From Acidithiobacillus ferrianus (GTDB taxonomy: Bacteria > Pseudomonadota > Gammaproteobacteria > Acidithiobacillales > Acidithiobacillaceae), in NCBI RefSeq assembly GCF_010378095.1, contig NZ_WNJL01000037.1:310001-374000 (forward strand): 64,000 nucleotides of DNA, read 5' to 3'. Each line of letters starts with the position of its first letter. Within the stretch, counting starts at the first letter, position 1. Below are positions 1 to 9,420 of the stretch, one piece after another. A model generated the notes under the pieces. It ran no database searches. It was given only the letters and a program-made list of their open reading frames with translations, and was not told where the DNA came from. Both the position numbers and the translations under genes were made by a program.

Positions 1-2
1 CG

Positions 3-3000
3 CCGGAAGATGATGTCGAGATCCGGCGCGTGACGCTCACCAATATGTCCTCGCGCGTGCGCCACATCGAGTTAACGAGTTATACCGAGGTGGTCCTCGC
101 GCCGCTGAATGCCGACCTGGCCCACCGTGCGTTCAGCAACCTGTTCGTCCAGACCGAAATTCTGGCAGAGCACAATACCATTCTATGCACCCGCCGTCAT
201 CGCTCGCTGGACGAGCAAGTGCCGTGGATGTTTCATCTTTTTGCGGCTCCCGGAGCCATGGCCAGTGAAGCCTCCTATGAAACGGACCGGGCACAATTTA
301 TCGGCCGTGGTCGCACGGTCGAGCATCCGCGCGTGTTCAATAGCTTGAGGCACTCTGCTTTGTCGAATACCGATGGTTCGGTGCTGGATCCCATCGTTGC
401 CATCCGCCGTACCCTGACTCTTGACGTGGATGAATCGGCAACGGTGCAGATCATCTCGGGAGTTGCCGACACCCGCGAGGCCGCAATCGCCCTGCTGGAG
501 AAGTATGGTGATCGTCACTTTGTGGAACGCGCTTTTGAAATGGCCTGGTTCCAGAGTCAGGAAGTGCTTCGTCGCCTGAACGCCAGCGAAGCCGACGCCC
601 AGGCGTATGGCCGCCTCGCCAATTCTGTGGTGTATGCCAGCGCCCTGCGCCGCGCCGCGCCCAGCGTGATTGCCCGTAATCAGTTGGGGCAATCCGGCCT
701 GTGGCGCTTCGGCATTTCGGGTGACTTTCCCATCGTGCTGCTGCGCATCGGTCAATTAAACCGCATTGATCTGGTGAAACAGATGCTGCAAGCGCACGCC
801 TATTGGCGTCTGAAGGGACTGGCGGCAGACCTGGTCATCATCAACGAAGATTTTTCGGGCTACCGGGCCACGCTGCAAGACCAGATCATGGGGTTGATTC
901 ATGCCGGTCCGGAGGCACAAGTCATCGACAGGCCAGGCGGCGTATTTGTGCGCCGCGCCGAAGAGCTTTCTGAAGAAGATCGCGTGCTGTTCCAAACCGT
1001 CGCGCGCATGGTTATTACTGACAGCGCCGAGTCCCTGCTGGAGCAGGTGGAGCAGCGGGTGCCTGTGGATCGTTTCCCGGAAAAATTAAGCCCGGCAACG
1101 CCACGCGTCGTGGAGACGATCCAGCCGCTGCTTGCCCGTGAACGTATTTTTTTCAACGGATTAGGCGGATTCACCCCCGATGGACGTGAATACGTTATCA
1201 GTCTGGAACCGGGTCAAAGTACGCCCGCCCCTTGGGCCAATGTGATCGCCAGTCCGCACATGGGCACCGTCATCAGCGAGAGCGGCGGCGCCTATACCTG
1301 GGTCGAAAACGCCCATGAGTTCCGCCTGACCACCTGGCACAACGATCCCCTGAGCGATAGCAGTGGTGAAGCCTTCTACATCCGCGACGAAGACACCGGG
1401 GTATTTTGGTCACCCGCCCCGCTGCCGGCCCGCGGACAGTCTGGATATGTCTGTCGCCACGGCTTTGGATATAGCGTTTTTGAACACTATGAAAGCGGGA
1501 TTTCCTCAGAGATGACTACCTACGTCGCTATGGACGCGCCCGTCAAGTTTGTGGTGATCAAGCTGCACAATTATTCAAAACGTGCGCGGCGGCTCTCGCT
1601 GACCGGATACTGGGAACTGGTGCTCGGCGAGTGGCGTCATGCCAATCTGATGCATATCGTTACCGAAACGGATCTGCATAACGGCGCGCTGTATGCGCAC
1701 AATGACTACGGTCAGGCGTGCGGGCACCGGATCGTGTTTGTCCAGACCAGCGAACGGGAGCGTACGCTCACGGGCAATCGCACGGAGTTTATCGGCCGCA
1801 ACGGCACGCTCGCCGATCCTGCGGCGCTGCACCGCAACCGTTTATCCGGCAAGACCGGAGCCTGCCTGGATCCCTGTGCCGCCATGCAAACGCAGGTCGA
1901 GCTGGGCGAAGGTATGGAGCGCGAGGTCGTGTTTGTTTTTGGTACCGCAATCAGCACGGACGAGGCACAGCATACTATGGACCGCTTTGCCGGAAGAGAG
2001 GGTGCCCGGCAGGCCTTGGCCGGTGTGCGGGAGTACTGGAACCGCACCCTGGGCACCCTATATGTGGAAACACCGGACCCCGCGCTGAATGTTTTGGCGA
2101 ACGGCTGGCTGGTCTACCAGACCATCTCCAGCAGACTCTGGGGCCGCAGCGGCACCTATCAGTCGGGCGGGGCCTACGGTTTCCGCGATCAATTGCAAGA
2201 CACCATGGCCCTGATCCACACCACACCGTGGCTGGCCCGCGAGCATCTGATCCGTTGCGCAGGGCGCCAATTCCGTCAGGGCGATGTCCAGCACTGGTGG
2301 CACCCGCCCTACGGCCAGGGCGTCCGTACGCATTTCTCGGACGACTATCTCTGGTTACCTTATGCAACCTGTCGTTTTGTGATGACGACCGGGGACAGCG
2401 GCGTACTCGATGAGTCCATCCATTTTCTTGAAGGCCGCGAGCTGAACCGAGAGGAGGAGTCTTATTACGACCAGCCGCAGCAATCCGCCGAATCCGCCAG
2501 CCTCTATGATCATTGCGTGCGGGCGCTTAAAAACGGATTGCGATTTGGTGCGCATGGATTGCCGCTGATGGGCTGTGGCGACTGGAATGATGGAATGAAT
2601 CTGGTCGGCCGTGAGGGCCGGGGCGAAAGCGTCTGGCTCGCATGGTTCCTGATTCAGAACCTGCAACAGTTTGCGGAACTCGCGCGTAATCGGGGTGATA
2701 CCGCCGTCGTTGATCTTTGTACGGAACAAGCAGCCCGCTTACAGAGCAGCGTAGAAAAAAATGCCTGGGACGGCGACTGGTATCGGCGGGCCTATTTTGA
2801 TGACGGCACCCCTCTGGGCTCTGCCACGAATGACGAATGCCAGATAGATTCCATCAGCCAGAGCTGGGCCGTTCTTTCCGGGGCGGGCGACCCCTTGCGG
2901 GCGCGACAGGCCATGGCGGCTGTCGATGAGCACTTGGTCCGCCGCGATGCACAACTGATCCAACTACTGACCCCGCCTTTCGACCACTCAGCACTTGAAC

Positions 3001-3542
3001 CCGGCTATATCAAAGGCTATGTGCCCGGAGTGCGCGAGAACGGTGGGCAATATACCCATGCCGCTATCTGGGCCACCATGGCTTATGCCCAAATGGCCGA
3101 CAAAGCACGTGCCTGGGAATGGTTCAACATGCTCAACCCCATCCATCATGGAAGCAGTCCAGAAGCGATTGCCCGCTATAAGGTAGAGCCCTACGTGATG
3201 TGCGCTGATATCTATGGCGCAGCACCGCATATCGGTCGCGGCGGCTGGACCTGGTACACCGGGGCGGCGGGCTGGATGTACCGATTGACGATCGAAACCT
3301 TGCTGGGCTTGTCCCTCGAAGTCGATCACCTGCGCATCACGCCCTGCGTCCCCGCGGACTGGAAGTTCTATAAGGTTCACTACCGCTACCGCGACACCCT
3401 GTACCATATCACCGTCCATTGCGATGGCGTCCCGTCAGCGCGGGGGGCGCACCTCACCGTGGACGGTGCTGAATTACCGCAAAACCGGATTCCGCTCGTG
3501 GATGATCGCCGCGAGCACAATGTCGATGTCTACCTGGATTAA
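3..3542 (+). CDS. ndvB: Cyclic beta-1,2-glucan synthase (NdvB/ChvB family), 5'-truncated by window edge
   Basis: The frame is open from the first bases of the window, so the gene starts upstream; only the C-terminal ~1180 residues are visible. Family members are about 2800 residues: a membrane glucosyltransferase half followed by a glycoside-phosphorylase (GH94) half that sets chain length. The visible part has two related beta-supersandwich segments, seen in the paired motifs around QFIGRGRTVEHP (about 290-330) and EFIGRNGTLADP (about 1785-1820), then an (alpha/alpha)6 GH94 catalytic domain. GCGDWNDGMNLVGREG near 2572-2620 carries the conserved acidic residue. The product would be a periplasmic osmoregulated glucan. 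It ends 39 bases from the convergent hemN. Family call is firm; substrate is inferred from family. Confidence 0.9.
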   Translation, partial: PEDDVEIRRVTLTNMSSRVRHIELTSYTEVVLAPLNADLAHRAFSNLFVQTEILAEHNTILCTRRHRSLDEQVPWMFHLFAAPGAMASEASYETDRAQFIGRGRTVEHPRVFNSLRHSALSNTDGSVLDPIVAIRRTLTLDVDESATVQIISGVADTREAAIALLEKYGDRHFVERAFEMAWFQSQEVLRRLNASEADAQAYGRLANSVVYASALRRAAPSVIARNQLGQSGLWRFGISGDFPIVLLRIGQLNRIDLVKQMLQAHAYWRLKGLAADLVIINEDFSGYRATLQDQIMGLIHAGPEAQVIDRPGGVFVRRAEELSEEDRVLFQTVARMVITDSAESLLEQVEQRVPVDRFPEKLSPATPRVVETIQPLLARERIFFNGLGGFTPDGREYVISLEPGQSTPAPWANVIASPHMGTVISESGGAYTWVENAHEFRLTTWHNDPLSDSSGEAFYIRDEDTGVFWSPAPLPARGQSGYVCRHGFGYSVFEHYESGISSEMTTYVAMDAPVKFVVIKLHNYSKRARRLSLTGYWELVLGEWRHANLMHIVTETDLHNGALYAHNDYGQACGHRIVFVQTSERERTLTGNRTEFIGRNGTLADPAALHRNRLSGKTGACLDPCAAMQTQVELGEGMEREVVFVFGTAISTDEAQHTMDRFAGREGARQALAGVREYWNRTLGTLYVETPDPALNVLANGWLVYQTISSRLWGRSGTYQSGGAYGFRDQLQDTMALIHTTPWLAREHLIRCAGRQFRQGDVQHWWHPPYGQGVRTHFSDDYLWLPYATCRFVMTTGDSGVLDESIHFLEGRELNREEESYYDQPQQSAESASLYDHCVRALKNGLRFGAHGLPLMGCGDWNDGMNLVGREGRGESVWLAWFLIQNLQQFAELARNRGDTAVVDLCTEQAARLQSSVEKNAWDGDWYRRAYFDDGTPLGSATNDECQIDSISQSWAVLSGAGDPLRARQAMAAVDEHLVRRDAQLIQLLTPPFDHSALEPGYIKGYVPGVRENGGQYTHAAIWATMAYAQMADKARAWEWFNMLNPIHHGSSPEAIARYKVEPYVMCADIYGAAPHIGRGGWTWYTGAAGWMYRLTIETLLGLSLEVDHLRITPCVPADWKFYKVHYRYRDTLYHITVHCDGVPSARGAHLTVDGAELPQNRIPLVDDRREHNVDVYLD

Positions 3543-3581
3543 ATGCAGATCAGGTACAGCCTGGACCCCACAGCGAGTCGC

Positions 3582-4973
3582 TCAAATCACCCGCGAGTAA
3601 CGCACTGACTTCTGCGCGAGATAGGCGTCGAAGGCCATGCAGATATGGCGGATCAGCAGCCGTCCCTGCGGAGTGACCGTCAGGGCATGGGCGTCCAGGT
3701 GCAGGAGTCCATCCTTCGCCATGGCCTCCAGGGCGGGCAGACTGGCCGCGAAATGCGGGCGGAAATCCAGATTAAACTGCCGGTTCAGCGCGGCAAAATC
3801 CAGGCGGAAGTCGCAGATCAGGCGGGTGATGATGTGGCGACGCAGCAGGTCCTCGTCGCTCAGACGCAGGCCGCGCTCCACCGGCAAGTGACCGCTGTCC
3901 AGGGTGGCACCCCAGGTATCCAGATCCTTGATATTCTGGCTGTAGGTGGGGCCGACCATGGCGATGGCGCTCATCCCGAAGGCCAGCAGATCCGTTCCCG
4001 CATGGGTGGAGTAGCCCTGGAAATTGCGATACAGACTGCCTTCCCGCTGCGCGACGGCCAACTCGTCATCGGGCAGGGCGAAGTGGTCCATGCCGATGTA
4101 GAGATAACCGGCCTGCTGCAGGGTGGCGATGCTTTCGGCGAAGATGCGCAGCTTGGTGTCCGGGCTGGGAATGTCCGCGTCGGGAATCCGCTTTTGCGGC
4201 GGAAACCGCTCTGGCAGGTGGGCGTAATTAAAGACGGACAGGCGGTCCGGGCGCAGGGCGAGAACCGCCTCCAGCGTCCGGGCAAAGCTTTCCGGGGTCT
4301 GCAGGGGCAGACCGTAGATCAGGTCGAGGCTGACGGAGCGAAAGCCGAGCTGGCGCGCTTCATCAATGACAGCCGCAGTGAGTGCGAAACTCTGTTCGCG
4401 ATGCACGGCTTTCTGCACTGCCGCATCCAGATCCTGCACCCCGATGCTGATGCGGTTGAAGCCGAAGTCGCGGAGGAGGCGGAGGGTGCCGGGCTCCAGC
4501 GCGCGCGGGTCGATTTCGATGCCGTATTCGCCCTGATCATCCGGGAGCAGATGAAAGTGCTTATCGATGCTGTCCAACAGGAAGGCCATGTCGTCGCGAC
4601 GTAGAAAGGTGGGCGTGCCGCCGCCGAAATGCAGTTGGTCCACGGGACGGTTGCCGTCGATATGGACGCGCGTCAGGGCCATCTCCTGGTCCAAATGGGC
4701 GACATAAGGCGTCCCCCATTCGTGATGGCGGGTGACCACTTTGGTGCAGGCGCAATAAAAGCACAGATGCTCGCAGAAGGGGAGGTGAAAGTAGAGGGAG
4801 AGCGGTCGCCCGCTGGCGTTGGAATGGTCGAGTGCGCCGTGCAGTGCCTTTGCGTCGAAATCTCTGCCGAAATAGGGGGCGGTGGGATAGGAGGTGTAGC
4901 GTGGCCCCGGCTGATCGTAACGACGGATGAGTTCCCGGTCAAAAATCAGGCGTTGCGTGGGTGTTGTGGTCAT
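3582..4973 (-). CDS. hemN: Oxygen-independent coproporphyrinogen III oxidase (radical SAM)
   Basis: 463 residues, the usual HemN length. It converts coproporphyrinogen III to protoporphyrinogen IX without oxygen, in cytoplasmic haem synthesis. The radical-SAM cluster motif CEHLCFYCACTK places cysteines at about 67, 71 and 74, with the extra HemN cysteine at 76. The HFGGGTPTFL motif follows, and the N-terminal YDQPGPRYTSYPTAP is typical of true HemN rather than HemW. It is convergent with the glucan synthase gene and has the LysR gene immediately upstream on the same strand (39-base gap), so the two may share a transcript. Confidence is high. Confidence 0.95.
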   Translation of the reverse strand: MTTTPTQRLIFDRELIRRYDQPGPRYTSYPTAPYFGRDFDAKALHGALDHSNASGRPLSLYFHLPFCEHLCFYCACTKVVTRHHEWGTPYVAHLDQEMALTRVHIDGNRPVDQLHFGGGTPTFLRRDDMAFLLDSIDKHFHLLPDDQGEYGIEIDPRALEPGTLRLLRDFGFNRISIGVQDLDAAVQKAVHREQSFALTAAVIDEARQLGFRSVSLDLIYGLPLQTPESFARTLEAVLALRPDRLSVFNYAHLPERFPPQKRIPDADIPSPDTKLRIFAESIATLQQAGYLYIGMDHFALPDDELAVAQREGSLYRNFQGYSTHAGTDLLAFGMSAIAMVGPTYSQNIKDLDTWGATLDSGHLPVERGLRLSDEDLLRRHIITRLICDFRLDFAALNRQFNLDFRPHFAASLPALEAMAKDGLLHLDAHALTVTPQGRLLIRHICMAFDAYLAQKSVRYSRVI

Positions 4974-5012
4974 CGGTTCTTTGCTCCGTCTAGAGGCGCT
5001 GCCATATGACGA

Positions 5013-5945
5013 TCATACGCCCGGAATATCCTTTACCCCAAGCAGGTTGGCCGCCACGCTGGCGCGGATTTCGGCGAGAAAAGCCCGCATGTGCGGCTGC
5101 TCCGCCTGCTCGGCCGTGGTCGCGGCCTGCAGGGTTTGCCAGAGACCCTGCGCGCCCAGGGGAATGGCGCGCACGTAGTTTTTCTCCCCGTAACTCCCCA
5201 CCGCCCAGGCGGGTAGCGCGGCGATGCCCTGCCCGGAGGCGACCAACTGGAGGATGATGACCGTCAGTTCTGCGTGGCGCCGGCGCCAGGGCTGTACGCC
5301 CGCTGGCTGGAGAAACTCGCGAAAAAGATCGAGACGACGATCTTCCACCGGATACGTGATCAGGGTTTCTTCCAGGAAGTCTTCGGGCAGCAGATGGCTG
5401 CGCCCGGCCAGCGGATGACGCGGGTTGACCAAGGCGACCACTTCGTAAGCGAAGAGCGGATGCAGCAGGATATCGGCCGCCAGGGCGTCGGGTGTCGTGA
5501 GAACCGTCAGATCGGCCTGACGATTTTGGAGCAGAGGCAGGGGGTCCTGTTGGAAGCCCGACACCAGATCCATTTCCACGTCCGGCCAATTCTCGCGAAA
5601 GCGGTCCATGGCGGGTGTCAACCAGTCGAAGCAGGTGTGGCATTCGACGGCGATGCGCAGGCGGCCACTGTTCCCGGCCGCCCGTCGCCGCAGTTCTTCC
5701 TGCGCTTGACGGACGCGTGGGAGTATCTCGCGGGCCACGGCCAACAACACTTCGCCGGCGGGGCTCAAGCGCAGCGGCGCGCCGCGCTCGCGGTCGAGCA
5801 GGTTGACGCCGAATTCCGCCTCCAGCCCACGCAACTGGTGGGAGAGCGCCGATTGCGTCAGGTGCAGGCGCTGCGCCGCCGCCGCGAGGCTGCCGAATTG
5901 GGCCACGGCCTCCATGGTGCGCAGGTGACGTATTTCTAGGGGCAT
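5013..5945 (-). CDS. LysR-family transcriptional regulator, MetR-like
   Basis: The start at 5945 (MPLEIRHLRTMEAV) fits family alignments; about 40 codons of in-frame sequence upstream have no family resemblance. The product is 310 residues. The N-terminal winged helix-turn-helix (LAAAAQRLHLTQSALSHQLR, about residues 20-40) is very close to MetR, the homocysteine-responsive activator of methionine genes. The rest is a substrate-binding-like co-inducer domain. No met gene lies nearby, so the MetR role rests on sequence resemblance alone. It is divergent from the porin at 6163, and the 217-base gap holds the Pho-box-like array. Confidence 0.85.
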   Translation of the reverse strand: MPLEIRHLRTMEAVAQFGSLAAAAQRLHLTQSALSHQLRGLEAEFGVNLLDRERGAPLRLSPAGEVLLAVAREILPRVRQAQEELRRRAAGNSGRLRIAVECHTCFDWLTPAMDRFRENWPDVEMDLVSGFQQDPLPLLQNRQADLTVLTTPDALAADILLHPLFAYEVVALVNPRHPLAGRSHLLPEDFLEETLITYPVEDRRLDLFREFLQPAGVQPWRRRHAELTVIILQLVASGQGIAALPAWAVGSYGEKNYVRAIPLGAQGLWQTLQAATTAEQAEQPHMRAFLAEIRASVAANLLGVKDIPGV

Positions 5946-6058
5946 GCGGGTCTCGATGTACGGTGGATCAGGCTCGCAGTGTCCCACGACCGCCTGGTAA
6001 TGCAAAGACTTTTGGATTTGGTGGGCAGGGTGGATCCCGCTGGTTTTGCCCAGGCGCG

Positions 6059-6114
6059 GCGTCACAAAAATTTCATAAAACTGTCATCACGTTGTCATAT
6101 TCCCTCGTTACTAT
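6059..6114 (+). promoter_or_regulatory. Pho-box-like direct repeat array and -10 element before the porin gene
   Basis: Four heptamers lie in exact 11-base phase: GCGTCAC at 6059, ATTTCAT at 6070, CTGTCAT at 6081 and TTGTCAT at 6092. The last two match the PhoB half-site CTGTCAT closely. A -10-like TACTAT lies at 6109-6114, ten bases beyond the array and with no good -35, as in PhoB-activated promoters. The porin start is about 50 bases further on. The repeats are seen directly; PhoB control is inferred. Confidence 0.7.
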
Positions 6115-6162
6115 GGGCGCATCGTTGTAAAGATGCCTAAATATGCCAAGGAGGAGGTTGCT

Positions 6163-7557
6163 GTGTTTACCAAAAATCGTATTGCCGTGGCTCTGGTTGC
6201 TGCCCTGTGTGGAGCCAGTGTGGCCGCCCAGGCCGAAACCCTGTCCGATTTCTTCAAGCGGAGCAAGATTGACGGCCAGATTCGTTCTTACTACTTCAGC
6301 CGGGATTATGGCGCCACTGGTCCCAATACCTTCAACCAGGATGCCTTCAGCCTCGGCGGTATGCTGAATGTGCAAACGGCGCCTTTCCTGGGTGGTTTCG
6401 GGGTGGGTGTCAGTTTCTATACGGCCAACGCCCTTGGGGCGAATAATCTGTCCGGCGCACCGGCATATCCCCACCTGGATGCCACTCTGATGGGACCGCG
6501 ACAATCCATCAATGCGCTGGGTCAGGCTTACCTCCAGTATGCACTGCCCAAGGTGTTGCTCATCCGTGCGGGCGACCAGGTCATCAATACCCCCTGGGTG
6601 AACAACTCTGATTCGCGTCTCTTGCCCGCCACCTATCAGGGCGTCTTCGCGGAGGTCTCTCCCTATTGCAACTGGCACCTCTACGGCATGCGCATCTTCC
6701 GTTGGAAGAGCCGGACGTCGTCAGGCTATTACCGGGATAACCTCTACGACCCGGCCACCTTTGATGGGGACTCCATGTACGGAGGATCGGGTACGCCGGT
6801 GATCACGGGGGCTTCGCCCGCGACCAATGGGGTCTTGGCTTTCGGCACCAGCGGCAGTCTCCTGGGAGCCAAAGCCCAGATCTGGTATTACGACTACTAC
6901 CAGTTTGCCAAAAACATATATGCTGACGTGAATTACACCTTGAAGACGGGCAGCGGCCTCGATCCTTTCGTGGCCGCCCAGTTCAATCGCGAATGGCAGA
7001 ACCAGAGCCTGCTGGATGGTTCGAAGCTCAACAATTCCCCGATCGCTGCGACTTCGGTCAACAGTACCGCCTGGGGCGCGCAGGTGGGTTTGAACTATGC
7101 GGCGTTCAGTCATGCGCTGGAGAATGGCCAGTTGACCTGGTCATATAACGAGATTTTGGCGCAACCGGGTGCGGTGGGTGGCGGCGCCATCATTTCGCCC
7201 TATACCGCGGGTTATGCCACAGAGCCTCTCTACACGACTTCCATGATCCGTGGTCTGGTGGAACTCGGACCAGGCAGCGGGTGGAAGGTCAAGTGGACGC
7301 AGAATCTCTTCGACAAGCGTTTCTTGTTGATGGCCGCTTTCGCGCAGTACCACACCTATTATAACGGTACCAGCAATAACACCTACGTGGATCTGACGTA
7401 TTTCGCCCCGGGCATGTTCAAAGGCCTGTCCATCCGTGATCGCGTGGAAGTGGCCAATGGCCTGGACGCCTATAATGGGCTCCAGGGTAATGGTGCCGGA
7501 TTCAATAAAGGCCATTCCTTTATTTATAACCGGGTGATGCTGACCTACGCATTCTGA
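6163..7557 (+). CDS. OprD-family outer-membrane porin
   Basis: The chosen start is the GTG at 6163, six bases after AAGGAGGAG; an in-frame ATG at 6133 lacks a site. The product is about 464 residues. An N-terminal signal peptide (MFTKNRIAVALVAALCGASV, then AAQA before ETLSDFF) exports it to the outer membrane. The repeated aromatic-rich beta strands and the block GDQVINTPWVNNSDSRLLP match the OprD porin family (substrate-specific 18-strand channels). What passes through cannot be read from sequence. Because the promoter carries a Pho-box-like array, phosphate or organophosphate uptake is a reasonable guess. An OmpA-like lipoprotein gene follows 64 bases downstream and may be co-transcribed. 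Confidence 0.88.
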   Translation: MFTKNRIAVALVAALCGASVAAQAETLSDFFKRSKIDGQIRSYYFSRDYGATGPNTFNQDAFSLGGMLNVQTAPFLGGFGVGVSFYTANALGANNLSGAPAYPHLDATLMGPRQSINALGQAYLQYALPKVLLIRAGDQVINTPWVNNSDSRLLPATYQGVFAEVSPYCNWHLYGMRIFRWKSRTSSGYYRDNLYDPATFDGDSMYGGSGTPVITGASPATNGVLAFGTSGSLLGAKAQIWYYDYYQFAKNIYADVNYTLKTGSGLDPFVAAQFNREWQNQSLLDGSKLNNSPIAATSVNSTAWGAQVGLNYAAFSHALENGQLTWSYNEILAQPGAVGGGAIISPYTAGYATEPLYTTSMIRGLVELGPGSGWKVKWTQNLFDKRFLLMAAFAQYHTYYNGTSNNTYVDLTYFAPGMFKGLSIRDRVEVANGLDAYNGLQGNGAGFNKGHSFIYNRVMLTYAF

Positions 7558-7621
7558 TGGCGGCCGGCGCCGAGGAGGTGTTCCGGCGCCCCGTTCAGAG
7601 ACGACACAAGGGAGGTTCTCG

Positions 7622-8170
7622 ATGATTGCAAAGAAACACGCGTTCCTGGCGGTGCTGGTTCTTGCGATGGCCGGTTGCGCCGAAGCGCCTTTTCAGGGAT
7701 GCCCGGCGAGTAAGCCGCCGCTGGTGGCCATGCCCGCTCCGGCTCCCGCCGCAGCGCCCCCCCCGGCGCCGGCGCCCATCGCGCCGGTCCAGCGGACGGT
7801 GTTGCAGAGCAAACCCGTTACCATCACCGGGATCAATTTCCGGCTCGACTCGTCGAAACTGATGGGTCACGACATCCCCGTGTTGGATAAAGTGGCGGCC
7901 TTTGCGCAGAAGCATGTCTCGGCCGTACTGAATGTGAACGGTTACTGCAGCAAGGTGGGCAGCTATGCTTACAACCAGCGTTTGTCCGAACGGCGTGCCG
8001 AAAGCGTGGCGCGTTATTTGGAAGCGCATGGCGTGTCGCGCTCACGCATGGTGTTGAAGGGACATTCGTACAACGACCCGGTGGCCAGCAACGCCACCCA
8101 GCAAGGCCGTTTTGCCAATCAGCGCGTTGAGATCAATTCCACCATCGAGGTAAAAAAGACTGTCGATTAA
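7622..8170 (+). CDS. OmpA-like (peptidoglycan-binding) lipoprotein
   Basis: 182 residues. A lipoprotein signal ends in the lipobox LAMAGC (C19), so it should be lipid-anchored. A proline/alanine-rich linker (about 35-60) leads to an OmpA C-terminal domain: INFRLDSSKL, then VNGYCSKVGSYAYNQRLSERRAESVARYL, and NQRVEI near the end. Such domains bind diaminopimelate in peptidoglycan and tether the outer membrane. GGAGG at 7612 precedes the ATG well. It follows the porin on the same strand, so it may share the phosphate-type promoter. The exact Pal/YiaD-type assignment is not decided. Confidence 0.88.
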   Translation: MIAKKHAFLAVLVLAMAGCAEAPFQGCPASKPPLVAMPAPAPAAAPPPAPAPIAPVQRTVLQSKPVTITGINFRLDSSKLMGHDIPVLDKVAAFAQKHVSAVLNVNGYCSKVGSYAYNQRLSERRAESVARYLEAHGVSRSRMVLKGHSYNDPVASNATQQGRFANQRVEINSTIEVKKTVD

Positions 8171-8225
8171 AGGCCGCCAGGGCTTTATCACCCGGCCATG
8201 AACCCGCTTTTTACCCTGCAATGCA

Positions 8226-9407
8226 TTAGCATTGCTCCTCCTCTCCTCGCCCTGCTTGCCGGGGCTTTTTTAGGTCCGTTCGTTGGCCCGGCATCTGGGG
8301 AATCCGGGGTATGACGTGTTCCGGACGGAGATGTTCCATGCAGTGATGGTGCTTGAGAGGACACTCGCGCTTGCCGCAGGGGCTGCAAGGGAGATCCAGG
8401 CGCAGAGGCTGTGCGCCGGGCGAAAGGGGTGGCGTCATTTTGAGAGGGGTGGGACCATATAAAGCAACGATCCGGCTGCCCACTGCGCCGGCGACGTGCA
8501 TCAGACCGGAATCGTTACTGACGGTGGTCGGTGCGAGAGAAAGTAGATCGATGGCCTCCAGCAGACTGGTTCGACCGCCCAGATCAAGCACCTCGGGGAC
8601 CGCCGCGGCGATGGCCTGGGTGGTTTCCGCATCCTTGGGGCTGCCAAAAAGCCAGACCGCATCACCGCGCTCCACAAGGGATCGGGCCAGGGCGATCCAG
8701 TGGTGTACCGGCCAGCGCTTGGCCGGGCCGTACTCGGCGCCGGGCGCCAGGGCGACCAGCGGTCGTTGCGGCAGGTCGATCCCGAGCCGCTGCAAGGCGA
8801 TGGCACGAGCATGGTGGTCCACCTGCAGGCGGGGTGCGGGAAGTTGCGTGGGCTGGGGAAAACGCAGCGGCAGGCCGAGCGCGACGAAACGATCCACGGT
8901 GCGTGGCAATTTTTTTTTGTCCAGGCGGCGGCGGTCATTCAGCAGCAAACGGCGTGCCTCGCCGCTGAAACCGGTGCGGGTGGGGACCTGCGCCCAATAC
9001 GGGATCAATGCGGATTTAAAGCTGTTGGGCAGACAGATGGACCAGTCATAGTCTTGTGCCTGCAATGCCTCGGCGGTCTGGTGCCGCAGGCGCAGCCCCA
9101 GTTGCCCGTGGCCGATGCCCAGGGAAATCGCCCGCCGCACCTCTGGCATGCGCTCCGCCACCGGAATGCTGGCGGGGGGGGCGAGGACGTCCACTTGTAG
9201 ATGCGGCCAGCGACGGCGCAGTACCTGCAGCAATACCTGCGCCATGACCATATCGCCTACCCAGGCCGGTCCGATCAGCAGTAGACGGGCGGGATCATAG
9301 CTGTGGGCGACGCGGGTGTTGTGCGGAATAAAGGCCTCGCGTGCATTATGGGGCGGCTCTGCCTCGCCCACCTCGTGGATGACGGAAATATTCCCCTGCG
9401 CCGACAC
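8226..9407 (-). CDS. waaF: Lipopolysaccharide heptosyltransferase II
   Basis: 393 residues, GTG start at 9407 with GAGGA eight bases before it. GT9 family: adds the second L-glycero-D-manno-heptose to the LPS inner core at the cytoplasmic face of the inner membrane. Seen: ARLLLIGPAWVGDMVMAQVL at the N-terminus (nucleotide-sugar acceptor fold), then VALAPGAEYGPAKRWP and the C-terminal NDSGLMHVAGAVGSRIVALYG donor-binding block. The N-terminal ~35 residues are an unusual extension. It is the last gene of a leftward operon that also holds the GmhA-HldE fusion, which makes its donor sugar. Confidence 0.92.
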   Translation of the reverse strand: MSAQGNISVIHEVGEAEPPHNAREAFIPHNTRVAHSYDPARLLLIGPAWVGDMVMAQVLLQVLRRRWPHLQVDVLAPPASIPVAERMPEVRRAISLGIGHGQLGLRLRHQTAEALQAQDYDWSICLPNSFKSALIPYWAQVPTRTGFSGEARRLLLNDRRRLDKKKLPRTVDRFVALGLPLRFPQPTQLPAPRLQVDHHARAIALQRLGIDLPQRPLVALAPGAEYGPAKRWPVHHWIALARSLVERGDAVWLFGSPKDAETTQAIAAAVPEVLDLGGRTSLLEAIDLLSLAPTTVSNDSGLMHVAGAVGSRIVALYGPTPLKMTPPLSPGAQPLRLDLPCSPCGKRECPLKHHHCMEHLRPEHVIPRIPQMPGQRTDLKKPRQAGRGEEEQC

Positions 9408-9420
9408 GGTTGCGGTCCTC

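Noticed and set aside
7563..7600. GGCGCC-containing inverted repeat between porin and lipoprotein genes
   Set aside because: Short GC palindromes are common in this DNA, no T-tract follows; not called a terminator.
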